Of a DNA stretch of 64,000 bases, positions 46,898 to 57,431 are shown piece after piece. The notes under the pieces are model-generated. The model had not been told where the DNA came from. It did not search any database and saw only the letters and a program-made list of their open reading frames with translations. Position 1 is the stretch's first letter. The number at the start of each line of letters is the position of its first letter. This stretch comes from Leifsonia shinshuensis (GTDB lineage: Bacteria; Actinomycetota; Actinomycetes; Actinomycetales; Microbacteriaceae): contig NZ_CP043641.1 in assembly GCF_014217625.1 (NCBI RefSeq), forward strand, positions 1,798,001 to 1,862,000. The letters are read 5' to 3'. Both the position numbers and the translations under genes were made by a program.

Positions 46898-46936
46898 AGG
46901 AAGAACTCTGCGATCATCCTCCCTACCGTCGGAGTC

Positions 46937-47890
46937 ATGACAATCCAGACACCGATTCCCACCCGCCCGTACCACCTGACCGACGAGGAGATCGCCCGCT
47001 TCGACGAGGACGGCTACCTGATCCTCCGCAACCGCATCCCCGCTGAACTGCTGACGCGGCTGCAGGACGCAGCCGACCAGTGGATCGCGGACGGCGCGGC
47101 CCTCCCCGCGGACGACGGACGCGGCGCCGACTACACGTACGCCGAACGGCCGACCGGGCGTGTGATGTTCCGCGTCGACTACCTGCACAACAAGAACCAG
47201 GCGGCGTCGCTGGAACTCCTCGGCTCCCCGGCGGTGCTCGGCATCGCCGAGAGCCTGGCCGGGCCCGACTTCGTCCCCACCTACGAGTCTCTGGTGTTCA
47301 AGAAGGCCGGCGACGGCGCCGCGATCAACTGGCACCAGGACGCCGTGCATCCGCGCACGCGACGCATCTTCAACATCGACGTCTACCTGGACCCGTCGCG
47401 CGCGGGCGAAGGGGCGCTGCGCGTGGCGCCCGGCTCGCACAAGGCGCCCGTCGACGTCTGCCAGCTCGAGGAGGAGTACGGCTGGGACGCCCCGGGGGTG
47501 ATCCAGGCCGAACTGGAGCCCGGCGACGTCCTCGTGCACGACGTGATGGTGGTCCACGGGTCGGAGGCTGTCGTCGGCAACCGCCTGCGGCGCACGATCT
47601 ACTACGAGTTCCGCGCCGCAGGGCAGATCATCGACGAGGGCCCCTGGGACGCCGAGTGGATCGACCGGCGCCTGCGGCTCGTCCCCGTCGCACTGCGGGA
47701 GCACGAGCGGGCGAATCCGGGCGCCGACGGGTTCCAGTGGCACATCTCCGACAGCCTCCGCCCCGCCTCGAGCGGCGACGACGAGACCGAGCTGCGGATC
47801 GCCCACACCGTGCACAGCCCCGGCTCGTACTGCAGCGCCGGGAGCGTCCCGTTCGCGGCGGACGACGGCACGTCTTCGGCCAAGCTGTGA
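46937..47890 (+). CDS. Phytanoyl-CoA dioxygenase family protein
   Basis: A 317-residue Fe(II)/2-oxoglutarate oxygenase. The metal triad is seen as WHQDAVHP (His, Asp) and VVHGSE (distal His); Arg for 2-oxoglutarate is probably in RLRRTIYYEF. The family hydroxylates varied small molecules, so the substrate is unknown. It is divergent from an AraC regulator and followed by an oxidoreductase. Confidence 0.88.
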   Translation: MTIQTPIPTRPYHLTDEEIARFDEDGYLILRNRIPAELLTRLQDAADQWIADGAALPADDGRGADYTYAERPTGRVMFRVDYLHNKNQAASLELLGSPAVLGIAESLAGPDFVPTYESLVFKKAGDGAAINWHQDAVHPRTRRIFNIDVYLDPSRAGEGALRVAPGSHKAPVDVCQLEEEYGWDAPGVIQAELEPGDVLVHDVMVVHGSEAVVGNRLRRTIYYEFRAAGQIIDEGPWDAEWIDRRLRLVPVALREHERANPGADGFQWHISDSLRPASSGDDETELRIAHTVHSPGSYCSAGSVPFAADDGTSSAKL

Positions 47891-47973
47891 AGAAACGTAG
47901 ATTGTATAGATTCTTACTTGGCTAGCGATATTCTCGGCAGTGCACGGACCGACCGCGGCGAAGGAGGGCGACG
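47891..47973 (+). promoter_or_regulatory. AT-rich promoter candidate before the MDR oxidoreductase
   Basis: This 83-bp gap is strikingly AT-rich for the region (TTGTAT at 47902, GATATT at 47927, 19-bp spacing). It probably holds an independent promoter for the following gene. GAAGGAGG near 47960 is its ribosome-binding site. Confidence 0.45.
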
Positions 47974-48960
47974 GTGAGCAGGCACGACGAGATGACGACC
48001 TTCGAGTACGACCGGAACGGCGAGGTCGAGGTCCTTCAGCAGCGCACCAGGCGGATGCCGTCACCCGGCCACGACGAGGTCCTCGTCGAGGTCGTGACGG
48101 CCGGCGTCAACCACATCGACGGTTTCATCCGCAGCGGACGGGAGGAGGCGTGGGCCGACGTGCCGTTCCCGCGCGGCTCCGGAAGCGACTTCGCCGGAAT
48201 CGTCGTGGCCGGCGACGCCGACGGACGGTTCCGCCGGGGCGATGAGGTGATCGGCCACCTGCGCCAGGGTGCGCACGCGTCGCACGTCATCGCCCCCGTC
48301 GGCGCCCTCGTCCGCAAACCCCCGAGCGTGAGCTGGGAGACCGCAGGCGGCCTGTTCCTCGCCGGCGCGACCGCGCTCGACACCCTGGACGACCTCCGCG
48401 TCGGACCGGGCGACACGGTGGTGATCTCCGCCGCGGCCGGCGGAGTGGGCAGCATCGAGGCGCAGCTCGCGAAGCAACGGGGCGCCCGCGTCATCGGCAC
48501 CTGCGGCGAGCGCAACTTCGACTACCTCCGGCAGGTCGGCATCCGGCCGGTGACATACGGCGCCGGGATCGAGGAGCGGATCCGCGAGCTGGCCCCCGAC
48601 GGCGTCACCGTCCTGATCGACAACTTCGGGCAGGACGGCCGTGCCCTCGCCGAAGCGCTCGGCGTGCCCGCGTCGCGCTACCGGTCGAGCGCGGACCGCC
48701 GCGAGACCGAGCTGAGCCTGCTGCAGGACGACCCGGACTCCGTCGCGCACGCGACCGCTCTGCTGGCGCGACTGGCCCACCTGGCCGACGAGCACGCGTT
48801 CACCCTGCTCATCTCCGGGTACTACCCGTTGACCGAGCTCGCCTCGGCGTACGACGACCTCCAGAACCTGCACGCGCGCGGCAAGATCGTGCTGGGCACG
48901 CATCCGGTGACCACGTACCGGACGCTGAAGGCACGCGACGTGCAGGAGGCGCGCGACTGA
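47974..48960 (+). CDS. MDR-superfamily NADP-dependent quinone oxidoreductase
   Basis: A 328-residue zinc-free medium-chain reductase: N-terminal GroES-like domain (EVLVEVVTAGVNHIDGFIRSG), nucleotide motif SAAAGGVGSIEAQLAK, and the family tail with YYPLTELASAYDDLQNLHARGKIVLG. GTG 47974 follows GAAGGAGG. The reductive substrate is unknown. It lies downstream of PhyH on the same strand. Confidence 0.88.
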   Translation: MSRHDEMTTFEYDRNGEVEVLQQRTRRMPSPGHDEVLVEVVTAGVNHIDGFIRSGREEAWADVPFPRGSGSDFAGIVVAGDADGRFRRGDEVIGHLRQGAHASHVIAPVGALVRKPPSVSWETAGGLFLAGATALDTLDDLRVGPGDTVVISAAAGGVGSIEAQLAKQRGARVIGTCGERNFDYLRQVGIRPVTYGAGIEERIRELAPDGVTVLIDNFGQDGRALAEALGVPASRYRSSADRRETELSLLQDDPDSVAHATALLARLAHLADEHAFTLLISGYYPLTELASAYDDLQNLHARGKIVLGTHPVTTYRTLKARDVQEARD

Positions 48961-48981
48961 CGCCGGGGCGCCCCGGAGCGG

Positions 48982-49188
48982 CTACGACGCGGCGCTCAGC
49001 CGGGTGAAGAACTGCGCCAGCACCGAGCGCTCGCGGCGGCCGAGGTCGGCCGTGATGGCCTGGACCTCCTCGAGCGTCGGCGGGCGGTCCAACCGATCGA
49101 GCAGTTGCTCCAGCGCGAACGCGATGTCGTCGGCGGTGCTCTGCTGACGGGCTGTCGCCGGTCGCGGGGCCGCCTGCCCGGCGCTCAT
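48982..49188 (-). CDS. Small protein coupled to the MFS exporter
   Basis: A 68-residue soluble protein with helical pattern (DDIAFALEQLLDRLDRPPTLEEVQAITADLGRRERSVLAQFF). Its ATG at 49188 overlaps the exporter stop codon (ATGA), so translation is coupled. Not recognised; it is too short for a MarR or TetR regulator. Confidence 0.65.
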   Translation of the reverse strand: MSAGQAAPRPATARQQSTADDIAFALEQLLDRLDRPPTLEEVQAITADLGRRERSVLAQFFTRLSAAS

Positions 49189-50819
49189 GTGGTCTGCTCC
49201 TCGCGGGCCGGATCGTCCCGCTCCTCCGGTTCGGCGGTCCTCGCCGCCCCGCCTCCCGACGCCCCGCCCAGCGACAGGGTCGCCAGGAGACCCACCACCA
49301 GGAATCCGGCGGCCGAGAACGCCGCGTACCGGGTGCCGTCGCTGAACGCGACCTTGGCGTCGGCGGCCACCGGCGCCGTGCGCGGGTTGGCCTCCAGCCG
49401 GGCGATGGCCGCGCCCGAGCTGTCGACCACCGCCGAGACGAGGGGATCGGCCTGCTGCGCGGGGACGCCGCGGTCGTCGAGCTTCGCGCCCAGGACCAGG
49501 CTGGTCGTGCCGAACAGGATGGTGCCGAGGATCGCGATGCCGAGCGCCGACCCGATCTGCCGGGCGGTGCTCTGCGTGCCGGAGCCCTGACCGCTCTGCT
49601 CCACCGGCACGTCCTTCAGGACGACCCCGGTCAGCTGCGCCGTCGCCAGCCCGACACCGAAGCCGTAGACGAACAAGAAGGGGATCAGCGCTCCCCACGG
49701 CGTCGCGTCCGAGATGACGAAGCCGAGGCCGGCGACCCCGACGATCTCGGCGGCGAGCCCGATGCGGACGATGACGACGGGCGCGATCCGGTTGCCGAAG
49801 GCTCCGGCGAAACCGCTGGCCAGGAAGGAGCCGATCGCGAGGGCGAGCAGGATGAGGCCGGTGTCGAGTGCGCTGTAGCCGAGGATGTTCTGCAGCCAGA
49901 TCGGCAGCGCGAGGATGATGCCGAACTCGCCGAGCGAGACGATCATGGCGGCGATGTTGCCGTTGCGGAACGACGGGATGCGGAAGAGCCCGAGCGCCAG
50001 CATCGTGCTCTTCCCCGCCTTCATCCTGGCGCGGCCGCGGAGCACGAACCCGATCCCCGCGAGCACGGCGACGGCGAAGGCGATCGGCACGGGAGACAGC
50101 TGGAACGGCCAGGTCCAGTCGCCGATCCGCGGCGCCGTGTCGACGAACCACCACCCGTAGGTGCGGCCCTCGATCAGCGCGAACACCAGGCTCGCGCTCG
50201 CGACCACCGACAGCAGAGCACCGAGCCAGTCCACCCGCCCCGCGTGCGCGGTGTCGCGCGACTCCGCGACCGTGGCGAGCACGCCCACCACGATGATCAC
50301 CCCGAGCGGTACGTTGATCCCGAACGCCCACCGCCAGGAGAACGCCGTCGTCAGCCAGCCGCCCAGCAGCGGTCCGAGGGCGGTCATCCCGCCGATGGTG
50401 GACCCCCAGACGGCGAACGCGATCGCCCGCTCGCGACCCCGGAACGTCGCGTTGATCAGCGAGAGCGTCGTGGGCAGGATCATCGCGCCGCCGACGCCCT
50501 GCACCAGCCGCGAGCCGATGAGGAACGCACCGGTCGGCGCCAGCGCCGCCGCCACGGAGGCGAGCGTGAAGACCGTGACGCCGATGAGGAGGATGCGCCT
50601 GCGCCCGAACCGGTCGGCGAGGGTGCCGAACACCAGCAGCAGGGAGGCGAAGACCAGCGTGTAGGACTCCTGGATCCATTGCACGCCGGTGGAGTCGACC
50701 TTCAGCTCCGTGACGATGGAGGGGATGGCGACGTTGACGATCGTGGAGTCCACGATGATGAGCGCCACGGCGACGCTGATGAACACCAGTCCGAGCCAGC
50801 GCGTGCGGGTTCCGGTCAC
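49185..50819 (-). CDS. MFS exporter, DHA2 (EmrB/QacA) family
   Basis: A 544-residue, 14-helix drug:H+ antiporter. Motif A is GTLADRFGRRR (loop 2-3), motif C is near GPLLGGWLT, and the first helix has VDSTIVNVAIPSI. GTG 50819 follows AAAGGGA. An operator-like palindrome lies 33 bases upstream. Substrates unknown. Confidence 0.93.
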   Translation of the reverse strand: MTGTRTRWLGLVFISVAVALIIVDSTIVNVAIPSIVTELKVDSTGVQWIQESYTLVFASLLLVFGTLADRFGRRRILLIGVTVFTLASVAAALAPTGAFLIGSRLVQGVGGAMILPTTLSLINATFRGRERAIAFAVWGSTIGGMTALGPLLGGWLTTAFSWRWAFGINVPLGVIIVVGVLATVAESRDTAHAGRVDWLGALLSVVASASLVFALIEGRTYGWWFVDTAPRIGDWTWPFQLSPVPIAFAVAVLAGIGFVLRGRARMKAGKSTMLALGLFRIPSFRNGNIAAMIVSLGEFGIILALPIWLQNILGYSALDTGLILLALAIGSFLASGFAGAFGNRIAPVVIVRIGLAAEIVGVAGLGFVISDATPWGALIPFLFVYGFGVGLATAQLTGVVLKDVPVEQSGQGSGTQSTARQIGSALGIAILGTILFGTTSLVLGAKLDDRGVPAQQADPLVSAVVDSSGAAIARLEANPRTAPVAADAKVAFSDGTRYAAFSAAGFLVVGLLATLSLGGASGGGAARTAEPEERDDPAREEQTT

Positions 50820-50851
50820 GGCGAGTCCCTTTCCAGGCAGGTAATCAGCGT

Positions 50852-50868
50852 GCTTACTAAATGTAAGC
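50852..50868 (-). promoter_or_regulatory. Operator-like palindrome upstream of the exporter
   Basis: GCTTAC-TAAAT-GTAAGC has perfect 6-bp arms. TetR or MarR repressors of efflux pumps use similar sites, but no such gene adjoins the exporter. Confidence 0.55.
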
Positions 50869-50926
50869 TAGCACCGTCCCGCCGGGTCCGGAAGCGCCGG
50901 GGTCAGGCCTCGCTAGGGTGAGCACC

Positions 50927-51256
50927 GTGACCCCGGTGCTCATCCCGTTCGGAGCCTTCGCCGTGTTCTGCGTCATCGTGTTCTGGCTCATGCAGCGCAA
51001 CATCCGGCGCTCGACGCGGATGCATGGCCTCATCACAGCCAAGCGATTCTCGCCCGCGCACGGCAGCTTCGCCGCGAACGGCGGCCGCGGCGAGCACGTC
51101 GTCGTCACCCCGGACAGCTGGGTACTCGACATCGACGACGGTCGCCATCACGGTCACGCGGTCGTGTCGCACGGGGTGTTCGACGAGGTCCGCGTCGGGG
51201 ACGAGTACGACGGCGAGCCCGACGCCGGCCCGTCCAGCACGCCCGCGGGCGCCTGA
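50927..51256 (+). CDS. Small membrane-anchored hypothetical protein
   Basis: A 109-residue protein with one N-terminal helix (LIPFGAFAVFCVIVFWLM) followed by a soluble beta-rich part (VVTPDSWVLDIDDG). TAGGGT at 50914-50919 ends eight bases before GTG 50927, fitting a leaderless transcript. GTG 50918 is the alternative start. Confidence 0.7.
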   Translation: MTPVLIPFGAFAVFCVIVFWLMQRNIRRSTRMHGLITAKRFSPAHGSFAANGGRGEHVVVTPDSWVLDIDDGRHHGHAVVSHGVFDEVRVGDEYDGEPDAGPSSTPAGA

Positions 51257-51284
51257 CGGCCGGCGCCGCGCCCGCGGGCGTATC

Positions 51285-53552
51285 TCAGCGGACCTCGAAC
51301 CCCGCCCCCAGCAGCACCTCATCCCGCGACGACGGCCCCACGAGCAGTTCGAACCCGCCCGCCTCCACACGCCGCTCCCCCGCCGCGTCCACGATCGTGC
51401 ACTCGGCCACCGGCAGCGTCAGGCGCACCCGCGCCGACTCCCCCGGCGCCAGGTCGACCTGGCGGTACGTCTTCAGCTCCTTGTCGGCCCAGCTCACGCT
51501 CGTGACCTGGTCGCGCACGTACACCTGCACGGTCTCGCGCACCGGGCGCGCACCCGTGTTCGTCACCGTCACCGACGCGTCGATGACGTCGCCGAGAGCG
51601 AGCGACGTGGCGGCGAGCGTCAGGTCCTCATACGTCACCGTCGTGTAGGACAGGCCCTCGCCGAACGCCCACGTGGGCGACTGGGTGAGGTCGGCGTACC
51701 GGTCGCCGTGCTGGCCGCGGATCTGGTTGTAGTAGGTCGGCTGCTGGCCGACGTGACGGGCGAAGGAGATCGGGAGGCGGCCGGACGGCTCCACTTCGCC
51801 CGCGATGATCTCCGCCAGAGCCTGGCCGCCCTTCATGCCGGGATTCGCGGCCCACAGCACGGCCGCGGCACGCGCGACCGACGGCGGCAGCACGAGCGGC
51901 TTGGAGGCCAGGAGCACCACCACCACCGGCTTCCCGGTCGCGATCACCGCGTCCAGCAGCGCGATCTGGCCGCCGATCAGTTCCAGGGTCGCGGTGGAGC
52001 GGCCCTCGCCGACGAGTTCGATGCGGTCGCCGACGACGGCGACCACCACATCGGACGCCTCTGCCGCGGCGACGGCCTCCGCGATCAAGCGCTCGTCCGG
52101 CACGCACGGCACGACCACGGGAGGCCGTGGCTGGCCGTCCGGGAAGGTCGAGCCGCGCGGGTCGTCCTCCAGCGTGAGGATGTCGGCGCCGCGGGCATGC
52201 GTGACGGTCCAGCCGCCGATGGCGCTCAGGCCGTCGAGGACCGTCGTGATCATCTCGCGGGGCTGGCCGTCCAGCCAGCCGGCCTGGCCGGAGCCGCCGG
52301 CCCAGTCGCCGAGCTGGGTCTGCGCGTCGTCGGCGAGCGGGCCGACGAGCGCGACGCGGAGGGGCGAGGACGCGGCCAGCGGCAGCGTGCCGTCGTTCTC
52401 CAGCAGCACGATCGAGCGGCGCGCGATCTCGAGGTTGAGCTCGGCATGCTCCGCGCTGCCGACCACCAGGTCCAGGTCGGGCGACGGGAGGCGTGGGTCC
52501 TCGAACAGGCCGAGGTCGAACTTCAGCGTCAGGATGCGGGCGACCGCGGCGTCGAAGGCGTCCTCCGCGAGCATCCCGCGCGCGACCGCCTCCAGAGCGC
52601 CCTCGAAGAAGTGCGGGGTCGTCATCACCATGTCGTTGCCGGCCTTCACGGCGGCCGCGGCGGCGTGCGCGTAGTCCGGCTGGATCTTCTGCTCCCAGAC
52701 CATGCGGCCGACATTGTCCCAGTCGGTGATGAGCGTGCCGGTGTAGCCCCACTCGCCGCGCAGCACCTCGCTGAGCAGCCAGTCGTTGACCGTGATCGGC
52801 ACGCCGTCGGTGCTCTGGTAGCCGAGCATGAACGTGCGGCAGCCCTCGCGGGCGACCCGCTCGAACGGCGGCAGGAACCAGCTGCGCAGCTTGCGCCGCG
52901 AGATGTCGGCCTCGCTCGCGTCGCGGCCGCCCTGCGTCTCCGAGTAGCCGGCGAAGTGCTTGGCGGTGGCGAGGATCGCGGTCGGGTCGTCCAGCCCGCT
53001 GCCCTGGTAGCCGCGGACCATGGCGCTGGCGAGCTCGCCGATGAGGAACGGGTCCTCGCCGAAGGTCTCGCTGATCCGGCCCCAGCGGAGGTCGCGGGCG
53101 ATGCACAGCACGGGCGAGAAGGTCCAGTGCACACCGGTGACGGCGACCTCCTCCGCGCTGGCGCGGGCGACGCGCTCGATCAGCTCGGCGTCCCACGACG
53201 CGGCCATACCGAGCTGGGTCGGGTAGATCGTGGCGCCGGGCCAGAACGAGTGGCCGTGGATGCAGTCCTCGCCGACCAGCAGCGGGATCCGAAGCCGGGT
53301 CTGCGCGGTGAGCCGGTTGGCCTCCAGGATGCGCTCCGGGGAGGTGTGCAGGATGGAGCCGACGTGGCGGCGCAGGACGTGGTCCGCCAGGTCGTCGCGC
53401 GCGTCGAGCTGGAGCATCTGCCCGACCTTCTCCTCCACCGTCATGCGGCCGAGGAGGTCGCCGACGCGCTCGGCGGTCGTCAGCGACGGGTCCTGGTACG
53501 GAAGGGTCTCCTCTGCTGGTTCGGTGGTCGTGGACGGGAGGAGCGAGGTCAT
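51285..53552 (-). CDS. Beta-glucosidase, glycoside hydrolase family 3
   Basis: A 755-residue GH3 enzyme: TIM-barrel domain with nucleophile Asp in LITDWDNV, KHFAGYSETQGGRD block, alpha/beta domain, then fibronectin-III-like domain (TVTNTGARPVRETVQVYV). No signal peptide, so cytoplasmic. ATG 53552 overlaps the permease stop (ATGA). Last gene of a TetR-linked Opp-type transporter operon, so it likely cleaves imported beta-glucosides. Confidence 0.93.
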   Translation of the reverse strand: MTSLLPSTTTEPAEETLPYQDPSLTTAERVGDLLGRMTVEEKVGQMLQLDARDDLADHVLRRHVGSILHTSPERILEANRLTAQTRLRIPLLVGEDCIHGHSFWPGATIYPTQLGMAASWDAELIERVARASAEEVAVTGVHWTFSPVLCIARDLRWGRISETFGEDPFLIGELASAMVRGYQGSGLDDPTAILATAKHFAGYSETQGGRDASEADISRRKLRSWFLPPFERVAREGCRTFMLGYQSTDGVPITVNDWLLSEVLRGEWGYTGTLITDWDNVGRMVWEQKIQPDYAHAAAAAVKAGNDMVMTTPHFFEGALEAVARGMLAEDAFDAAVARILTLKFDLGLFEDPRLPSPDLDLVVGSAEHAELNLEIARRSIVLLENDGTLPLAASSPLRVALVGPLADDAQTQLGDWAGGSGQAGWLDGQPREMITTVLDGLSAIGGWTVTHARGADILTLEDDPRGSTFPDGQPRPPVVVPCVPDERLIAEAVAAAEASDVVVAVVGDRIELVGEGRSTATLELIGGQIALLDAVIATGKPVVVVLLASKPLVLPPSVARAAAVLWAANPGMKGGQALAEIIAGEVEPSGRLPISFARHVGQQPTYYNQIRGQHGDRYADLTQSPTWAFGEGLSYTTVTYEDLTLAATSLALGDVIDASVTVTNTGARPVRETVQVYVRDQVTSVSWADKELKTYRQVDLAPGESARVRLTLPVAECTIVDAAGERRVEAGGFELLVGPSSRDEVLLGAGFEVR

Positions 53553-54601
53553 ACAGTGTTGCTTTCCGGGGAGGCTGCAGCCGAGGCGGCCGGGGTCGAG
53601 GCTGTCGTGGTCGAGGTGGTGCGCACCTGGGTGACGGCGGCGTTGAGGTTCATGCCCTTGCGCTTCATCGCACGGGCCCGCTCGCCCGCCGAGCGCAGGC
53701 GCGGGTTCACGTACTCGTCGATGCCGAAGTTGATCAGGGCGAGGGAGACGCCGAGCAGCGCGATGCAGAGGCCGGCCGGGACATACCACCACCAGTAGTC
53801 CGGGAACGCGTTGTTCTGCTGCGCCCAGAACAGGATGGTCCCCCAGTTCAGGTTGGACACCGGGATGACACCGATGAACGCGAGCGTGGTCAGACCGAGC
53901 ACGGCGGCGGTCATGGTGCCGACGAAGCTGGAGGCGATGATCGCCAGCAGGTTCGGCAGCATCTCCACCAGGATCACGCGGTGCAGCGGCTCGCCGTTCG
54001 CCCGCGCGGCCTGGATGAAGTCGCGGTTGCGCAGCGACATGGTCTGCGCGCGCAGCACGCGCGCGCCCCACGCCCATCCGGTCAGCCCGAGCACGGCCGC
54101 GATGAGCGCCAGCGGCGGGTCCTGGAACTGCGACGCGACGATGATCATCAGCGGCAGGCCCGGGATGACGAGGAACACGTTCGACAGCGCCGACAGCGAC
54201 TCGCTCTTCCAGCCGCGCAGGTAGCCGGCGGTCACGCCGACGACGATCGCGACGACCGTGGCCATGATCGTCGCCAGGAAGCCGACGACGAGCACGCCGC
54301 GCGTGCCGTAGACGAGCTGGCTGAAGACGTCCTGGCCGATGTGGGTCGTGCCGAGCAGGTGCGCGAACGACGGCGGCTGCAGGGTCTCCTTCAGGTTCTG
54401 CGCCTCCGGGTCGTACGGCGCGATCAGCGGGGCGAAGATCGCGACCAGCACGAACACGCCCAGGATGATCAGGCCGGTGGCCGACTTCGGGTTGCTGAAC
54501 ATGGCCAGGGAGGCCTTGAGCTGCGACCAGAAGGTGGTCTTCTTCGGCGCGAGCGGCTCCGGCGTCTGAGCCTGGACGAATGCAGTCTGCGGCAGGGTCA
54601 T
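53549..54601 (-). CDS. Opp/Dpp-type ABC permease (DppC-like)
   Basis: A 350-residue permease with an N-terminal first helix, the family segment APYDPEAQNLKETLQPPSFAHLLGTTHIGQDVFSQ, and EAA-type AARANGEPLHRVILVEMLPN. A Thr/Ala/Ser-rich tail is present. The start is two bases past the partner permease stop. Confidence 0.92.
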   Translation of the reverse strand: MTLPQTAFVQAQTPEPLAPKKTTFWSQLKASLAMFSNPKSATGLIILGVFVLVAIFAPLIAPYDPEAQNLKETLQPPSFAHLLGTTHIGQDVFSQLVYGTRGVLVVGFLATIMATVVAIVVGVTAGYLRGWKSESLSALSNVFLVIPGLPLMIIVASQFQDPPLALIAAVLGLTGWAWGARVLRAQTMSLRNRDFIQAARANGEPLHRVILVEMLPNLLAIIASSFVGTMTAAVLGLTTLAFIGVIPVSNLNWGTILFWAQQNNAFPDYWWWYVPAGLCIALLGVSLALINFGIDEYVNPRLRSAGERARAMKRKGMNLNAAVTQVRTTSTTTASTPAASAAASPESNTV

Positions 54602-54603
54602 GA

Positions 54604-55704
54604 TCAGGCCTCCGTCTGGCGGGTGCGCGGGTCGAGGATGGCGTACGCGATGTCCGCGATGATGTTCGCGATCAGCACGGCAAGGACGAGCACGAGGAAG
54701 ATGCCCTGCATGAGCGCGTAGTCCTTCGCGTTGGTCGCGTTGAGCAGCAGCAGGCCGATGCCGGGATAGGAGAACACCATCTCCATCACGATCGTGCCGC
54801 TGACGATGAAGCCGAGCGCGAGCGCGAAGCTCTGGATCTGCGGCAGCACCGCGTTGCGGGCGGCGTACCGCCACAGCACGCGCCGGTCAGGCATGCCCTT
54901 CGCCTGCGCCACGGTGATGTAGTCCTCGTCCAGCACCGTCAGCATCATGTTGCGCATGCCGAGCACCCAGCCGCCGACCGAGACGACCACGATGGTGGCC
55001 ATCGGCAGCGCGGCGTGGGAGACGACCTGGCCGATGAAGTCGGCGTTCCAGCCCGGGTCGACGCCCAGCTCGTACGCGTGGCCGGCAGGGAACCAGCCGA
55101 GCGTGCTGGAGAAGATCGCGATGAAGATCAGTCCGAGCCAGAAGTACGGGATCGTGCCGAGGAACGTCGTGATCGGGATGAAGACGTCCAGCTTGCCGCC
55201 GCGCCTCCAGCCGATCACCGCGCCGAGGCTCGTCCCGATCAGGAAGGAGACCACGGTGGCGAAGCCGACCAGGCCGAGCGTCCACGGCAGGGCGGAGGCG
55301 ATCGCGTCGCCCACGGGCGCCATACCCGTCGAGATGGAGACCCCGAGGTTGCCGTGCAGCAGCATGTTCCAGTAGTCGAGGTACTGCTGCCAGAGCGGCA
55401 CCGACTTGTCGACGCCGAACAGCAGCCGCAGGGCCTTCTCGGCGTCCGGGGTCAGCTGGCCCTGGCTGCGCGCCATGTAGGAGGAGACGGCGTCGCCCTT
55501 CATCAGGCGCGGGATGAAGAAGTTGATCGTGATGGCCGCCCACAGGGTGAACACGTAGAAGGCCACGCGGCCGCCGATGAACCGCCACGGTACGCGCGGC
55601 CCACGGCCCTCGGCCCTGGTCGCGGTCGTGCCGACGAGGGTCGGGTCGACGGGAACGGAATCGGCCGAGGTCAGGCCGGCGGACGTCGTCGTCTCGGCAC
55701 TCAC
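54604..55704 (-). CDS. Opp/Dpp-type ABC permease (DppB-like)
   Basis: A 366-residue permease with a 40-residue polar N-terminus, the LFGVDKSVPLWQQYLDYW region typical of DppB/OppB, and EAA-like VAQAKGMPDRRVLWRYAARNAVLP. ATG/GTG start at 55704 overlaps the ATPase stop by four bases. Confidence 0.92.
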   Translation of the reverse strand: MSAETTTSAGLTSADSVPVDPTLVGTTATRAEGRGPRVPWRFIGGRVAFYVFTLWAAITINFFIPRLMKGDAVSSYMARSQGQLTPDAEKALRLLFGVDKSVPLWQQYLDYWNMLLHGNLGVSISTGMAPVGDAIASALPWTLGLVGFATVVSFLIGTSLGAVIGWRRGGKLDVFIPITTFLGTIPYFWLGLIFIAIFSSTLGWFPAGHAYELGVDPGWNADFIGQVVSHAALPMATIVVVSVGGWVLGMRNMMLTVLDEDYITVAQAKGMPDRRVLWRYAARNAVLPQIQSFALALGFIVSGTIVMEMVFSYPGIGLLLLNATNAKDYALMQGIFLVLVLAVLIANIIADIAYAILDPRTRQTEA

Positions 55705-56509
55705 TGCGCACCTCCTGCAGTCTGGGCGGTCAGAGCACCGAAGTGCTTCTCGGGGTCGGGCGACGCGGCGCGGAGCTCGCGCGTGTACGGGTCCTTCGGA
55801 CGCAGGATCACGTCGTCGGCGGGGCCGTGCTCGACGATCCTGCCCTGGTTGAGGACGATGATCTCGTCGCTGAAGTGCCGCGCGGTGGCCAGGTCGTGGG
55901 TGATGTAGAGCACCCCGAGCCCTTCCTCGCGCTGCAGGTCGGCGAGCAGGTTCAGCACACCGACGCGCAGCGACACGTCGAGCATCGACACCGGCTCGTC
56001 GGCCACCAGCAGCGTCGGCCGGGAGGCGAGGGCGCGGGCGATGGCGACGCGCTGCCGCTGGCCTCCGGAGAGCTCGTGCGGACGGCGGTCGATCACGGCG
56101 TCCGCGTCCAGCTGGACGCGGCGCAGCAGGCGGCGCACCTCGTCGTCCACCTCGCCCTTCGGGACGACGTGGTCCAGGCGCAGCGGGCGCTCGATGTGGT
56201 GCCGGATCGTGTGCGAGGGGTTCAGCGAGGCGAACGGGTCCTGGAAGACCATCCGCAGCTGCTGGCGGTACTGCCGCAGCCGCTTGCCCGAGCGCGGGAT
56301 CGGGGCGCCGTCCAGCAGCACCTGCCCGCTCGTCGGCGTCTCCAGCTGGGTCAGGATCTTCGCGATCGTGGACTTGCCGCTGCCGGACTGGCCGACCAGG
56401 CCGATCGTCTGCCGCTGGCCCAGCGTGAAGCTGACGTCGTCCAGCGCCTTCAGCTGCCCGGAGCCACGGACGTTGTAGATCTTGGTGACGTTCTTGAACT
56501 CGAGCGTGG

Positions 56510-56513
<4 letters not shown>
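55701..56513 (-). CDS. ABC transporter ATP-binding protein (OppF-like)
   Basis: A 270-residue ATPase with Walker A GQSGSGKST, signature LSGGQRQRVAIARAL and Walker B LLVADEPVSMLD. The start overlaps the OppD-like stop by four bases. Partner of the ATPase at 56510-57334. Confidence 0.93.
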
Positions 56514-57334
<821 letters not shown>

Positions 57335-57431
57335 GGCGTCGCTTTCATGCTGTCCGCGGGTCGCCCGGGGCGGACGGCGGCACGAGGCCGTCGTCCACCC
57401 CGGACGGGTGGGGTGAGGTCGCGCTCGGCGA
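57335..57431 (-). promoter_or_regulatory. Hairpin region between binding protein and transporter genes
   Basis: GTCCGC and GCGGAC pair across 57352-57375, and CACCC/GGGTG across 57396-57410. Hairpins here would stabilise the binding-protein message and reduce read-through into the membrane genes, a common control in such operons. Confidence 0.45.
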
